A stretch of DNA of 64,000 bases from a bacterium (GTDB lineage: Bacteria; Pseudomonadota; Gammaproteobacteria; Burkholderiales; Burkholderiaceae_C), in NCBI GenBank assembly GCA_030824555.1, contig JAVBXK010000016.1:62001-126000 (forward strand), written 5' to 3'. Shown in pieces: positions 37,803-46,570 of this stretch (positions are counted from its first letter, which is position 1; each line of letters starts with the position of its first letter). The notes under the pieces are model-generated. The model was not told the origin of the DNA, ran no database searches, and worked only from the letters and a program-made list of their open reading frames with translations. The translations under genes and the position numbers were made by a program.

Positions 37803-38113
37803 GACTTCAGAATCGCTTCCACGACTGTCTTCAGGTCAGCATCGTTGATCTTGGCTGGCAACGAGGGCGGCATGGGTGTCGGCCCGAACACCCCGCCCCC
37901 ACCCTTGCGCACCTTTTCCATCAATTTGGCGGTGGCGTCTTGCCCTTTGTATTTGGCCGCAATGTCTTTGTATGACGGGCCGACCATTTTTTTGTCGACC
38001 GCGTGGCACGCCACGCAACCGCCTTTCATCATGATGTCTTCAACCGGGCCGGCCTGTGCGCCCCAAGCCCCCAGCAACAGGCCAGCGGCCACCACGGTGT
38101 TCAATGCAGTCAT
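37799..38113 (-). CDS. Small monohaem cytochrome c
   Basis: Periplasmic class I cytochrome c of 104 aa. Signal peptide ending WGAQA (about residue 21), haem site CVACH near residue 33 and a methionine ligand in PTPMPPSL. It resembles c551/c552 electron carriers. Its stop overlaps the GTG start of the GspE-like gene, an unusual pairing. Confidence 0.92.
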   Translation of the reverse strand: MTALNTVVAAGLLLGAWGAQAGPVEDIMMKGGCVACHAVDKKMVGPSYKDIAAKYKGQDATAKLMEKVRKGGGGVFGPTPMPPSLPAKINDADLKTVVEAILKS

Positions 38114-38217
38114 GTTTGCTCCTGTTCATATGTCACACGCACATCTCAGCATGCGCGCACCGAGAACGATATTACGGCAATGGCTGACACACTCACCCAT
38201 TGCAGCACACCATGCGA

Positions 38218-40008
38218 TCAGCGCCGCGCGGGCAACCCTGTGGCGCTGAGGTGGTAGCGGTGTTTGCCAGCCGCCTTGGCCGCGTACATCGCCATGTCTG
38301 CCTGGCGCATCAGGGTATCGGGTTCGGTGGCATCGTCGGGATACATGGCCACACCGATGCTGGCGCCCACCACCGCATCGACTCCAGGGATGCAAATGGG
38401 CTCGCCAATGGCTTGCATGAGCCGGTGCAACAACGGCTCGATGTCCGCTGACGACGCCAACTCGCCCAACAACACGATGAACTCGTCGCCACCCAGCCGT
38501 GCGGCGGTATCGCTGGCACGCAGAAAGCTGACCAGCCGTTGCGCGACCACCTGCAATACCAGATCACCTGCACCGTGGCCTTGGGAGTCGTTAACCTGTT
38601 TGAAACCATCCAGATCGAGGTAGCACAACGCCAACTGGGTCTGATGGCGCTTCGCCAAGGCGATGGACTGCCGCAAGCGGTCGGCCAACAGGGTTCGGTT
38701 GGGCAACAGCGTCAGGGCATCGTAATGGGCGACACGCTCCAGCATTTGTTGCTGCGTCTTGATCTGGTTGATGTCGGTGCTGACGCCGACATAGTGGCTC
38801 ACTTGGCCACTGTCGTCTTTCACGGCATTGATGTTCAGGATGACGGCATACACGTCGCCCCCCTTTGCCCGGTTGAACACCTCTCCCGTCCAAAATCCGT
38901 GACGCTCGATCTCTTCCCACAGGTTGCGGTAAAAAATGTCGGGCTGTATGCCGGACTTCAGGAAACGCGGGTTGAGCCCCAGCACTTCAGAACGGGTGTA
39001 ACCGGACACACGGCAAAAAGCGGCGTTGACATCGAGGATGTGGTGCTGAGCATCGGTGATGACGATGCCTTCCTGAACATTCTCGAACACACTGGCCGAC
39101 AGGCGAAGCTGGCTTTCGAGTGTTTTGAGCGCGCTGATGTCTGTCAACAGGCCACTCCACAACACACTGCCATCGGGCTGACTTTGCGGGGCGGCTCGAG
39201 CCTGCACCCACTTCACGGTACCGCTGGGCGTCCGGATACGGAAAGCGTGCTGCCATTGCACCTGCTCACGAACAGCTTGCAGCACAGATGCCCAAAAAGT
39301 GTCCTGATCCGCTGGCAACACGCTCTGGGTCACCACGTGGTAGTCGTGCATGGCCTCGGCAACGCTGACACCGTACAGCGCTTCAATGCCATGACTGACG
39401 TACACAAACCGCTGGGGCGAGGCTTCGCCGGTGAGGCACTGGTACACCACACCGGGTATGGCATCAGCCATGGCGGCGAGTTGGTTCTTGACGGAGCGCA
39501 CCTCATGCGAATCGACGCAGGATCCGATGAACCCCAGGAACTCACCGGCAGCGTCGAACCGAGGTGTCCCACTGTCAAGAATCCAGCGGTACTCGCCACT
39601 GTGGTGCTTCAGCCGGTACTCCATCTGAAATGGGCTACGCTGCTCGAAATGGCGCAGGTACACATCCACACAGCGCTGTATATCGTCCGGGTGAACACCT
39701 TCCGCCCAACCATTGCCCTGTTCCTGTGCCAGGGTGCGCCCGGTGAATGCCAGCCAACCGGCGTTGAACCAATAGCACAACGTATCCAGCCCCGACAGCC
39801 AGATCATCACCGGCGTGGCATTGGCAATGCTGCGAAAGCGCTCTTCGCTTTCCAACAATGCGTTCTCGGCTTCGATGCGGGCGCGATGCTCGCATTCGAT
39901 GCACATCGGCAGTGGTGCGTGACAGCAGGGGAACCCGGGTCTCAGCCCGCAAGGTGTTTCTGACTCAGGCACACCCGGCCTGTTGGTTTCTGCATTGCCT
40001 TCGGCCAT
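38218..40008 (-). CDS. PAS-PAS-PAS-GGDEF diguanylate cyclase
   Basis: Signalling protein of about 596 aa predicted to make cyclic di-GMP. Three PAS/PAC modules are visible (starting near RFRSIANATPVMIW, VKNQLAAMADAIPGVVYQ and SVFENVQEGIVITDAQ), followed by a GGDEF domain with an intact LGGDEFIVLL site. No membrane segment or EAL domain is seen. The N-terminus has a Cys-rich HAPLPMCIECEHR patch. ATG 40008 has AGGAGG ten bases upstream; an upstream start at 40095 is less supported. Confidence 0.9.
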   Translation of the reverse strand: MAEGNAETNRPGVPESETPCGLRPGFPCCHAPLPMCIECEHRARIEAENALLESEERFRSIANATPVMIWLSGLDTLCYWFNAGWLAFTGRTLAQEQGNGWAEGVHPDDIQRCVDVYLRHFEQRSPFQMEYRLKHHSGEYRWILDSGTPRFDAAGEFLGFIGSCVDSHEVRSVKNQLAAMADAIPGVVYQCLTGEASPQRFVYVSHGIEALYGVSVAEAMHDYHVVTQSVLPADQDTFWASVLQAVREQVQWQHAFRIRTPSGTVKWVQARAAPQSQPDGSVLWSGLLTDISALKTLESQLRLSASVFENVQEGIVITDAQHHILDVNAAFCRVSGYTRSEVLGLNPRFLKSGIQPDIFYRNLWEEIERHGFWTGEVFNRAKGGDVYAVILNINAVKDDSGQVSHYVGVSTDINQIKTQQQMLERVAHYDALTLLPNRTLLADRLRQSIALAKRHQTQLALCYLDLDGFKQVNDSQGHGAGDLVLQVVAQRLVSFLRASDTAARLGGDEFIVLLGELASSADIEPLLHRLMQAIGEPICIPGVDAVVGASIGVAMYPDDATEPDTLMRQADMAMYAAKAAGKHRYHLSATGLPARR

Positions 40009-40153
40009 GGTGCCGCGTCCTCCTGACAAACGATCGCCCTGAGGCCCGGCTTCTGTTGTCGGGTCACACAGGGGTGTGCTGCATGCAAATACCAAACAAT
40101 GGTGTTTGACGCCGTCAGATTATCTACCTCGCTGGCTGGGCTCCAGCTACCCG

Positions 40154-40942
40154 TCAGACCAAGGGCTTGAACACCTTCAGCCACTTGGTGGCAGGCAGCC
40201 CCCAACGGGTCTGGATCTCGGCGGCACGTGCTTCCAGCTCGGCACGAGTGGGGTGCGTGGGCGTGCGTTGCGCCAGGATGACCGTGTTGCCCTCCTTGGT
40301 GGGCTTGAAACACCAGACCGCATCGCGCCCGAAAGCGGCGGCAATTTCCTCCACGCTGTCGGGGTACTTGTTTTTCTCGCCGAACAGGTTCACGGTCATG
40401 CACCCGCCTTCGCTCAGGGTGTTGCGGCAGTCCTTGTAGAAGTCAAAACTGTCGAGCACGGGGGCTGCAGCTTCGTGGTCATACAGGTCAACCTGCAGCG
40501 CGTCCACGTCGCCTGCCCACACAGGGTTGCGCACTTCCACACCGGCATCGGCCAGCACGATCAGCAGCTTGGCATCGTCGGGCGGCAGCTTGAACCAGAA
40601 GCGGCATGCCGACACCACCTGCGGGTTGATCTCCACCGCCGTGGTTTTGATGCGCAGTTTTTTGCGGCTGAACTTGGTGAGGGCCGCAGCCCCCAGACCC
40701 AGCTGCATGGCGTGCTTTTTGGCAACTTTGGCCGGGTCATGGAACAGCAGCCAGGCCATCATGCGCTGCACGTATTCCAGCTCGATGTCGTAGGGCTGGT
40801 CAATCAGCATGCTGCCCTGCACCCACTCGGTGCCCAGGTGCAGGCAACGCACGTTGCCGTAATCGGAAAAATTGACTTCTGGCAGCGCGGCAACTGCCGT
40901 GCGTGCGCGTTTGCCCGTGCCGGTTTGTGCGACTTTGCTCAT
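40154..40942 (-). CDS. Spermidine synthase-like protein
   Basis: Rossmann methyltransferase-fold protein of 262 aa in the polyamine synthase family. It shows QLGLGAAALTKF for the nucleotide pocket, TTAVEINPQVVSACR and DVDALQVDLYDHEAAAP. The canonical GGG of spermidine synthases is replaced by GLGA, so the polyamine product is uncertain. ATG 40942 gives a normal N-terminus. Divergent from the MscS gene. Confidence 0.8.
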   Translation of the reverse strand: MSKVAQTGTGKRARTAVAALPEVNFSDYGNVRCLHLGTEWVQGSMLIDQPYDIELEYVQRMMAWLLFHDPAKVAKKHAMQLGLGAAALTKFSRKKLRIKTTAVEINPQVVSACRFWFKLPPDDAKLLIVLADAGVEVRNPVWAGDVDALQVDLYDHEAAAPVLDSFDFYKDCRNTLSEGGCMTVNLFGEKNKYPDSVEEIAAAFGRDAVWCFKPTKEGNTVILAQRTPTHPTRAELEARAAEIQTRWGLPATKWLKVFKPLV

Positions 40943-41085
40943 ACAGCCGTACCCACTGTGTGCACGAACAACGTTAACAGCCAACTTTGCACACACGTGC
41001 CGCATTTGACGGTAGAGGGCTGATCTGGGCGGAAGAAGACCGGAAAATGGGGCATGACAACACGTTCAAACTGAAAGGAATGATT

Positions 41086-41895
41086 ATGAACATGGAACTG
41101 ATCTGGAATTTTCTGACCACCCAAGGGGCTGATTTCGGCCTGAAGATCCTGGGTGCCATTGCAGCCTGGGTGGTGGGTCGCTGGCTCATCAACCTGGCCG
41201 TCAGCCTGATTGGCGGCGGCTTGGAGCGCGCCAAAAAGCTGGACCAGACGCTGATCCGCTACCTGAAGTCCATCATCTCGGTTGCGCTGACGGTGGTGCT
41301 GATCCTGGCCATTCTGGACATCTTCGGCGTCAAGACCACCTCGTTTGCAGCGCTGCTGGCCGGTGCAGGCCTGGCCATCGGCACCGCCTGGGGCGGTTTG
41401 CTGACACACTTCGCCGCAGGGGTGTTTTTGCAGGTGCTGCGCCCCTACAAGGTGGGCGACTTCATCAGCGCCGGCGGCACGGTGGGTACGGTAAAAGAAC
41501 TGGGGTTGTTTGCCACCACCATCCTCACGCCTGACAACGTGACCACCATCGTGGGCAACAACAAGGTGTTCTCAGACAACATCCAGAACTTCAGCAACGA
41601 ACCCTTCCGCCGCGTGGATTGCGTGGCCAAAGTGGCCAACGGTGTGGACGTGCAAGATGCCATGGCCCGCCTGCGGGTGGCTGTGGCCGCCATCCCCAAC
41701 GTGAAAGCCGCCCCTGCGCCCGACGTGGAAATTCTGCAGTTCACCCCCGAAGGCCCGCTGCTGTGCGTGCGCCCCTACACCCACACCGACACCTACTGGC
41801 AGGTCTACTTCGACACCCACAAGGCCGTGGTCAGCACCTTTGGCGCGGCGGGTTACCCGGTGCCGGAAACGCCCGTGGCGCACCGCAGCGTGTGA
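41086..41895 (+). CDS. Small-conductance mechanosensitive channel (MscS family)
   Basis: Channel of about 269 aa. Three membrane segments fill residues 15-130; the third carries the Gly/Ala pore helix (FAALLAGAGLAIGTAWGGLL). The beta domain (QVLRPYKVGDFISAGGTVGTVKELGLF, then VGNNKVFSDNIQN) and the C-terminal alpha-beta domain follow. AAAGGA lies six bases before ATG 41086; two other ATGs nearby (41080, 41092) are possible. Confidence 0.92.
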   Translation: MNMELIWNFLTTQGADFGLKILGAIAAWVVGRWLINLAVSLIGGGLERAKKLDQTLIRYLKSIISVALTVVLILAILDIFGVKTTSFAALLAGAGLAIGTAWGGLLTHFAAGVFLQVLRPYKVGDFISAGGTVGTVKELGLFATTILTPDNVTTIVGNNKVFSDNIQNFSNEPFRRVDCVAKVANGVDVQDAMARLRVAVAAIPNVKAAPAPDVEILQFTPEGPLLCVRPYTHTDTYWQVYFDTHKAVVSTFGAAGYPVPETPVAHRSV

Positions 41896-43052
41896 ATCGG
41901 TTGCGTATGCACCACTTGGGTTGCGGGTGGCTGAGCACCAGCCTGGTCGTGCTCCTGACCACCCTGGCAGGTCAGGCACGGAGCCAGGATCATTCGGATG
42001 CTTGGCAGGGCCGCATCGGCTCGGCTGCCGTGATGGTCTGCCTGACGGCAGACGGACATGGCGAGTACTACTACCTGAACCACCATGTCGGCATCTCGCT
42101 GCGCCATCGCAACGAAGCGGATCCCGAGCGCAGCCGAGAGCGTCTGGTGGAATCCATGCGAGCCGGGCAATGGACGCTCGACGAGCATGGCCTGACCCCA
42201 CCGGGACAACCCGTCGTGGTCACGGGTCGCTGGCAATTGCGGGCCCAGGACTCCCGCACCCTGATCGGGCAGTGGACCGACCCGGCGGGCCAGCGCATGC
42301 GCCCCATTCAACTGTCACGGCTGCCTTCGACCGATGCAACGCCCCAGCAGGACTGGGCCTGTCCACCCGCGTTCTACGACCCGCTGGGCCAAAACCTGTC
42401 AGTGAAACGGTCGCACGCGACGTTCCGGGGGCACCCTTACCAACAGACCATCAGCCTCCACTCGACTGCGCTGGCACTCCCGACCGACGTGGCCCACGCG
42501 GACGGCATCAACCGCTGGGCGGCCGCCTGGCAGCGAGGCCAGGCTGTGTTCGCCTACCAGTGTCAGATGGACCGAGGCAGCGTGGGCGACCCCCTGGGCA
42601 GTGAGCTTACCCCGGTGGTGTGGACCAACAGTTTTCTGGTGCTTCAGGACATGATGCCCGACACCTATTGCGGGGGTGCGCACAGCAGTTTTTCAGTCAG
42701 TTACACCACCTGGTCGCTGGACAAGGGCCAAGTGGTCAACACGTGGTCGTGGCTGCGCAACGGACAGAAGGCGCTGCTCGGCCAGCACACGGGAGACGGC
42801 CCACCCCCTCCCAGCGCGCTGATGAAGCTGATCCGTGCAGCGCACCCACGCAACGTCAAGGGTGACGACTGTGGCGAGGCCATGGACCACGTCGAGGTGA
42901 TGGCGCCCTACCCCACCGGAAAAGGCCTGGTATTCGGAACCAGCTTTTTCTACGCCATGCGCGCTTGCGGCGATGACGTGCTGTTGAGCTGGAAGCAATT
43001 GCTGCCGCACCTCTCTCTGGCTGGCAAAACGGCCATGCAAGCCTGGAACTGA
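41892..43052 (+). CDS. Secreted protein of unknown function (DUF3298-like tail possible)
   Basis: Protein of about 386 aa with a signal peptide (LSTSLVVLLTTLAGQARSQ). The C-terminal half holds DTYCGGAHSSFSVSYTTWSLDKGQVV, reminiscent of the DUF3298/RsiV-like periplasmic domain, and several Cys that could form disulfides. GTG 41892 overlaps the MscS stop; ATG 41907 is the alternative. No enzymatic motif recognised. Confidence 0.7.
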   Translation: MNRLRMHHLGCGWLSTSLVVLLTTLAGQARSQDHSDAWQGRIGSAAVMVCLTADGHGEYYYLNHHVGISLRHRNEADPERSRERLVESMRAGQWTLDEHGLTPPGQPVVVTGRWQLRAQDSRTLIGQWTDPAGQRMRPIQLSRLPSTDATPQQDWACPPAFYDPLGQNLSVKRSHATFRGHPYQQTISLHSTALALPTDVAHADGINRWAAAWQRGQAVFAYQCQMDRGSVGDPLGSELTPVVWTNSFLVLQDMMPDTYCGGAHSSFSVSYTTWSLDKGQVVNTWSWLRNGQKALLGQHTGDGPPPPSALMKLIRAAHPRNVKGDDCGEAMDHVEVMAPYPTGKGLVFGTSFFYAMRACGDDVLLSWKQLLPHLSLAGKTAMQAWN

Positions 43053-43067
43053 GAAGCTGAGAATCTT

Positions 43068-43661
43068 TCAGGCCAAGCTGACCATCAGCACAGGTGCCAG
43101 CGCCGCGCCCCAAACGGCTTTCTTGCGGTCCAGACTCCAGGACGCGTTGGCCGGACTGGTAGACGGCAGTTGCACCACCTCCACCCCGTGTGGGCCAAAG
43201 AGGGCACGGGTATGGCGGGCATGCTTGCCGCTTTCACCCCCGTTGTGGGCCACCAGTTTCAAGCGCGGGCAGCATGCCTGCAGCCGGGCCAGGTCATTGG
43301 GTTCGGCTGCGCGGATGTCGGCATCCAGGCTGCCCGGGCGCTGGCAGGCGGCGTACACGTCCCACAGGCCCACGCCGTGGGCCAGCAGCCAGGCACAGCG
43401 CTGGGCGTAAGCCAGGGGCACGCCGCTCTCATATTTTTGATAGCTGCTTGCGCTTTCATAACAAGCGACAGAGCCCAAAAAAGCTTGAAAAACATGCGCC
43501 ATCACCGGCCAAAACTGGTTGCGTGGGTGGCCGTAGTACTGCTGGGCCACCAGCGAGGCCACGCCCGGAAAGCTGCCCAGCACCAGGACGCGGGTGCGCT
43601 CGTCCACCAGCGGGGGCAGGCCGACGAGGCGGGGAGCATCCGCAGAAGCCGGGACGGTCAT
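43068..43661 (-). CDS. DNA-deoxyinosine (hypoxanthine-DNA) glycosylase
   Basis: Base-excision repair enzyme of 197 aa in the uracil-DNA glycosylase superfamily. Diagnostic blocks are LVLGSFPGVASLVAQQYYGHPRNQFW near residue 27 and LPSTSPANASWS near the C-terminus. Residues about 59-78 (GSVACYESASSYQKYESG) are encoded by a copy of the dispersed AT-rich palindrome and interrupt the helix that normally leads into the PLAYAQR block; the frame stays open. Overlaps tatD-like gene by four bases. Confidence 0.85.
   Translation of the reverse strand: MTVPASADAPRLVGLPPLVDERTRVLVLGSFPGVASLVAQQYYGHPRNQFWPVMAHVFQAFLGSVACYESASSYQKYESGVPLAYAQRCAWLLAHGVGLWDVYAACQRPGSLDADIRAAEPNDLARLQACCPRLKLVAHNGGESGKHARHTRALFGPHGVEVVQLPSTSPANASWSLDRKKAVWGAALAPVLMVSLA
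43431..43493 (+). repeat. Dispersed ~60-bp AT-rich palindromic element, copy 4 (inside a gene)
   Basis: It carries TTTTTGATAGCTGCTTGCGC, ACAAGCGACAGAGCCC and AAAAAAGCTTGA. The reverse complement of 50359-50424 shows the same order and the identical AAAAAAGCTTGA block. It lies in frame within the deoxyinosine glycosylase gene. Confidence 0.85.
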
Positions 43662-44608
43662 GCGCAGCCTCTGTGCGAATGCACGTCATGCACGGCCTTG
43701 CCCTGGCCACCCCTCGCCAGCAACACCCCCAGCCTAGGCAGCACCGCCAGTGCGTTGGTGGTGGTCTGTGCGGCCAGCTCGGCCGGTGCCAGCCCGCGCA
43801 AACCGGCCACCACCGCGCCGATGCGCGGCAACTCGGCCGGGGTGTTGATGCCTTGGGGTTGCCCCGCCGCCCGTTGGGCAACGGTGGCGTACAGCCATTG
43901 CGGGGGGATGTCGGGGGCATCGGTTTCCAGCACCAAGGCCTCGACTGGCAAGGTGGCTGCCAGGCGACGCAGTTGGTTTGCCGCATCGAATGTGACCGCA
44001 CCGCCAAACCCGAGCTTGAAGCCCAGCGCCACGAACGCGTCGGCCTGCGCCTGGCTACCGTTGAACGCGTGCGCAATGCCAGCGCAACCCGTCGGCAGCA
44101 CCTGCCCGCTTGACAGCCCCCACACCTCGCGCAGGTGTTTGAGCAGCAGGTCAGCACTTTTGCGCACGTGCAACAGCACCGGCAAACGGTGTTTGCGGGC
44201 CAGTTTGAGCTGGGCCCGGTAGACGGCCTGCTGCCGCGCGCGCATGGTGGGTGTACTCAAGGCAGGCACGAAAAAGTCCAGACCGATTTCGCCAACGGCA
44301 ACCAAATGCGGGTCGTCGCGGTGGGTGCTCAGCAGGCGGTCCAGCAGTTGCAAATCGTCGTCGTGCGCCTGCGGCACGTAAAGCGGGTGGATGCCCAGTG
44401 CATACGCATCGCAGGTCAGGTAGGCCAGCCGCCGCACCGTGTCGAAATTGCCTGCACAGACCGCCGGAATCACCGACACCGCCACCCCCGCCGCACGGTA
44501 TCGGTCACGTGCCTGCAGGTGCCACGGTTGCGCCTGCGCATTCTGTGGGGGCAATAGCTCGGGGGCGTCGAGATGGGCGTGGGTGTCTGTCCACATGTTT
44601 CGGTGCAT
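43658..44608 (-). CDS. TatD family metal-dependent hydrolase
   Basis: TIM-barrel DNase/phosphoesterase of 316 aa. Metal ligands are visible in TDTHAHLD near residue 8, VAVGEIGLDFF, LLHVRKS, GIAHAFNGS and LETDAPD. Longer than E. coli TatD (260 aa) with a C-terminal extension. Start ATG 44608 or 44596. Its stop overlaps the start of the glycosylase gene (ATGA), suggesting a DNA-repair pair. Confidence 0.9.
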   Translation of the reverse strand: MHRNMWTDTHAHLDAPELLPPQNAQAQPWHLQARDRYRAAGVAVSVIPAVCAGNFDTVRRLAYLTCDAYALGIHPLYVPQAHDDDLQLLDRLLSTHRDDPHLVAVGEIGLDFFVPALSTPTMRARQQAVYRAQLKLARKHRLPVLLHVRKSADLLLKHLREVWGLSSGQVLPTGCAGIAHAFNGSQAQADAFVALGFKLGFGGAVTFDAANQLRRLAATLPVEALVLETDAPDIPPQWLYATVAQRAAGQPQGINTPAELPRIGAVVAGLRGLAPAELAAQTTTNALAVLPRLGVLLARGGQGKAVHDVHSHRGCA

Positions 44609-44674
44609 GGTCTGCTTTCAGCGTGACAATGTGCACACTGTCTGCCGCATTCCATCATTTTTAAGCGACACACC

Positions 44675-45151
44675 ATGGGATTTTTCAGCCGCCTGTTCAA
44701 TTGGAACGATTCTGCAAGCGCGTTGCCGCCTGCGACCCAGACCGCCAGCGAAATGGCCCTCGATGCCAAAGCGGCTGCAGCGGTGCTGGCCGAACTTGAC
44801 ATCGACAAGGCCATTGCCGCGCACGAAAACTGGAAAGTCAGGCTGCAAGACCAGCTCAAAGGCACCAGCACCGAACAACTCGACCCCGCCGTGATCTGCC
44901 TCGACGACCGCTGCGAACTGGGCAAATGGCTGCACGGCCCTGGCGGCCAACGGCTGGGCAAGTACCCCGCCTTCAGCGTGCTGGTGGCTCGGCACAAATA
45001 CTTTCACCTGCAGGCCTCGACCGTGGCCGCCCAAAACCAGAGCGGTGACTTGGTGGCAGCCGATCGGACGCTGAACGGCCCGTTCCGCCACGCCTCCAAC
45101 CAGGTGGTCTTGCTGCTCAAGGAGCTGAAACGCGGCCTGGGGCGAGGCTGA
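44675..45151 (+). CDS. Stand-alone CZB (chemoreceptor zinc-binding) domain protein
   Basis: Cytoplasmic protein of 158 aa. The CZB domain spans about residues 45-145: H in AAHENWK, C in CLDDRCELGKWLHGPG, H in VARHKYFHLQA. These supply the His-Cys-His-His zinc set used to sense hypochlorous acid or zinc in chemoreceptors and diguanylate cyclases. Here the domain has no attached output domain; the partner is unknown. Confidence 0.85.
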   Translation: MGFFSRLFNWNDSASALPPATQTASEMALDAKAAAAVLAELDIDKAIAAHENWKVRLQDQLKGTSTEQLDPAVICLDDRCELGKWLHGPGGQRLGKYPAFSVLVARHKYFHLQASTVAAQNQSGDLVAADRTLNGPFRHASNQVVLLLKELKRGLGRG

Positions 45152-45156
45152 CCGCT

Positions 45157-45184
45157 CCGGGGTGCGGCCATTGCCGCAGCCCCA
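45157..45184. terminator. Candidate hairpin between convergent CZB and lolD genes
   Basis: GGGGTGCGGC and GCCGCAGCCCC form a stable stem around a CATT loop (one bulge). No T-tract on either side; termination is inferred from position. Confidence 0.4.
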
Positions 45185-45185
45185 C

Positions 45186-45920
45186 TCAGCCTGTGGCACC
45201 CAGGCGGCCCTGCACCAGCCGCACCGTGCGGCCACAGCGCGCAGCCAGCCCCTCGTCATGCGTGACCACCACGAACGCAGTGCCTTGGTCACGCGCCAAT
45301 TGCATCATCAGCTCGAACACGCCGTCTGCACTGTTGCGGTCCAGGTTGCCGGTGGGCTCGTCAGCCAGCACGCAGGCAGGTTGTGTCACCAGTGCACGTG
45401 CCATGGCCACACGCTGGCGCTCCCCCCCTGACAGCTCGGCAGGCCGGTGGTGCAGCCTGTCGGCCAGGCCCACGCGGGCCAGCATGGCGGCAGCCTGTTC
45501 GGCCGCCTGCGCGCGGTCGGCACGGCGGATCCACAGCGGCATGGCCACGTTGTCCACAGCGCTGAATTCAGGCAACAGGTGGTGAAACTGGTACACAAAA
45601 CCCAGGTAACGGTTGCGCAAATTGCCCTGCGCGGTGGGGTTGAGTTGCGTGAGTTGCTGCCCCATGAGCGCCACGCTGCCACTGGTGGGGGCATCCAGCC
45701 CGCCCAGCAGGTGCAGCAAGGTGCTTTTGCCTGAGCCAGAGGCCCCGACGATGGCCAGCGTGTCACCGGCCCGCACCGTCAGGTCGACTCCCTGCAACAC
45801 CGTCACGTCCAAGCGACCTTCAACGAACCGCTTGGTGAGGGCCGTGGCCTGCAGCACAACCGATTGCACCGATGGCGGTTGTTGTCGAGTTTCGTGGGTT
45901 TCATCCAAGGAAGCGTTCAC
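45186..45920 (-). CDS. lolD: Lipoprotein-releasing ABC transporter ATPase LolD
   Basis: ATPase of the LolCDE complex that extracts lipoproteins from the inner membrane, 244 aa. Walker [10 protein letters not shown] near residue 56, signature [10 protein letters not shown], Walker [13 protein letters not shown]-loop [10 protein letters not shown]. The start is GTG and overlaps the upstream DUF4276 gene stop (GTGA). Its usual partner gene lolC is present but two genes away. Confidence 0.94.
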   Translation of the reverse strand: MNASLDETHETRQQPPSVQSVVLQATALTKRFVEGRLDVTVLQGVDLTVRAGDTLAIVGASGSGKSTLLHLLGGLDAPTSGSVALMGQQLTQLNPTAQGNLRNRYLGFVYQFHHLLPEFSAVDNVAMPLWIRRADRAQAAEQAAAMLARVGLADRLHHRPAELSGGERQRVAMARALVTQPACVLADEPTGNLDRNSADGVFELMMQLARDQGTAFVVVTHDEGLAARCGRTVRLVQGRLGATG

Positions 45921-46570
45921 GATTTGCGTCTTTCAAGCTCATGTATCAAGCGTGCTGCCCAAGGCGAGTTTGCACACACTTTTTCCGGATCAATCAATGC
46001 CAACAGCTTGAACGAATGCGCACCTTTGCCGTACACCGCTTTGGTGCGGCAGTGTTGCGTGGCCTTTTGCAGCGCAGAAAACACCGTACTTTTTGCGACC
46101 AGCTCGATACCCCCGTTCGGCAACTGCGGCTCCTTGAAGCCCGATTCGTAAAACCTGGCCAAAGTGGGTACATCGCACAGCAACCAGCTCTCCATGCATT
46201 GCACCATCAAATGGGCATCACCGTCATCTGCTTCGTCAGGCTTGTCCCAGCCTGCCTGCTGCTTCAGGTGGAGCCAGGGCAGCCATTCGTAGCTGTCGCC
46301 GGAGAGCATGGCTACGGCATCCACAGGTGCCTCGCTGTCCACCAGCAGCAAGGCGTTTTCGCCCGAGGTCAACGCAGTCTTGAAACGGTCAAACGCCTGT
46401 TCACGACCTCCACAGGCCACCACACGAGGTCGGCTGCGTGTTCCCAGGCTGGTTTTGGAAAAAAACGCACTGAAACTCCGGCGCAATTCAGACTGAAGTG
46501 CATCCGAGTTGGCTCCACTGCCGCCACCTTCCACGTAGAGCACCACACTCTCGTTCTTGCGCTTCACCAC
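45917..46570 (-). CDS. DUF4276 family (TOPRIM-like) protein
   Basis: Protein of 217 aa. TOPRIM-type acidic residues are visible: E14 in YVEGGGSG, D78 and E80 in LLLVDSEAP. The conserved [12 protein letters not shown] block (120-131) and the C-terminal [24 protein letters not shown] block are typical of DUF4276. By analogy with OLD and PARIS effector TOPRIM domains it may be a metal-dependent nuclease (inference). The start is GTG, overlapping the upstream AAA ATPase by seven bases; the stop overlaps lolD. Confidence 0.8.
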   Translation of the reverse strand: MVKRKNESVVLYVEGGGSGANSDALQSELRRSFSAFFSKTSLGTRSRPRVVACGGREQAFDRFKTALTSGENALLLVDSEAPVDAVAMLSGDSYEWLPWLHLKQQAGWDKPDEADDGDAHLMVQCMESWLLCDVPTLARFYESGFKEPQLPNGGIELVAKSTVFSALQKATQHCRTKAVYGKGAHSFKLLALIDPEKVCANSPWAARLIHELERRKS

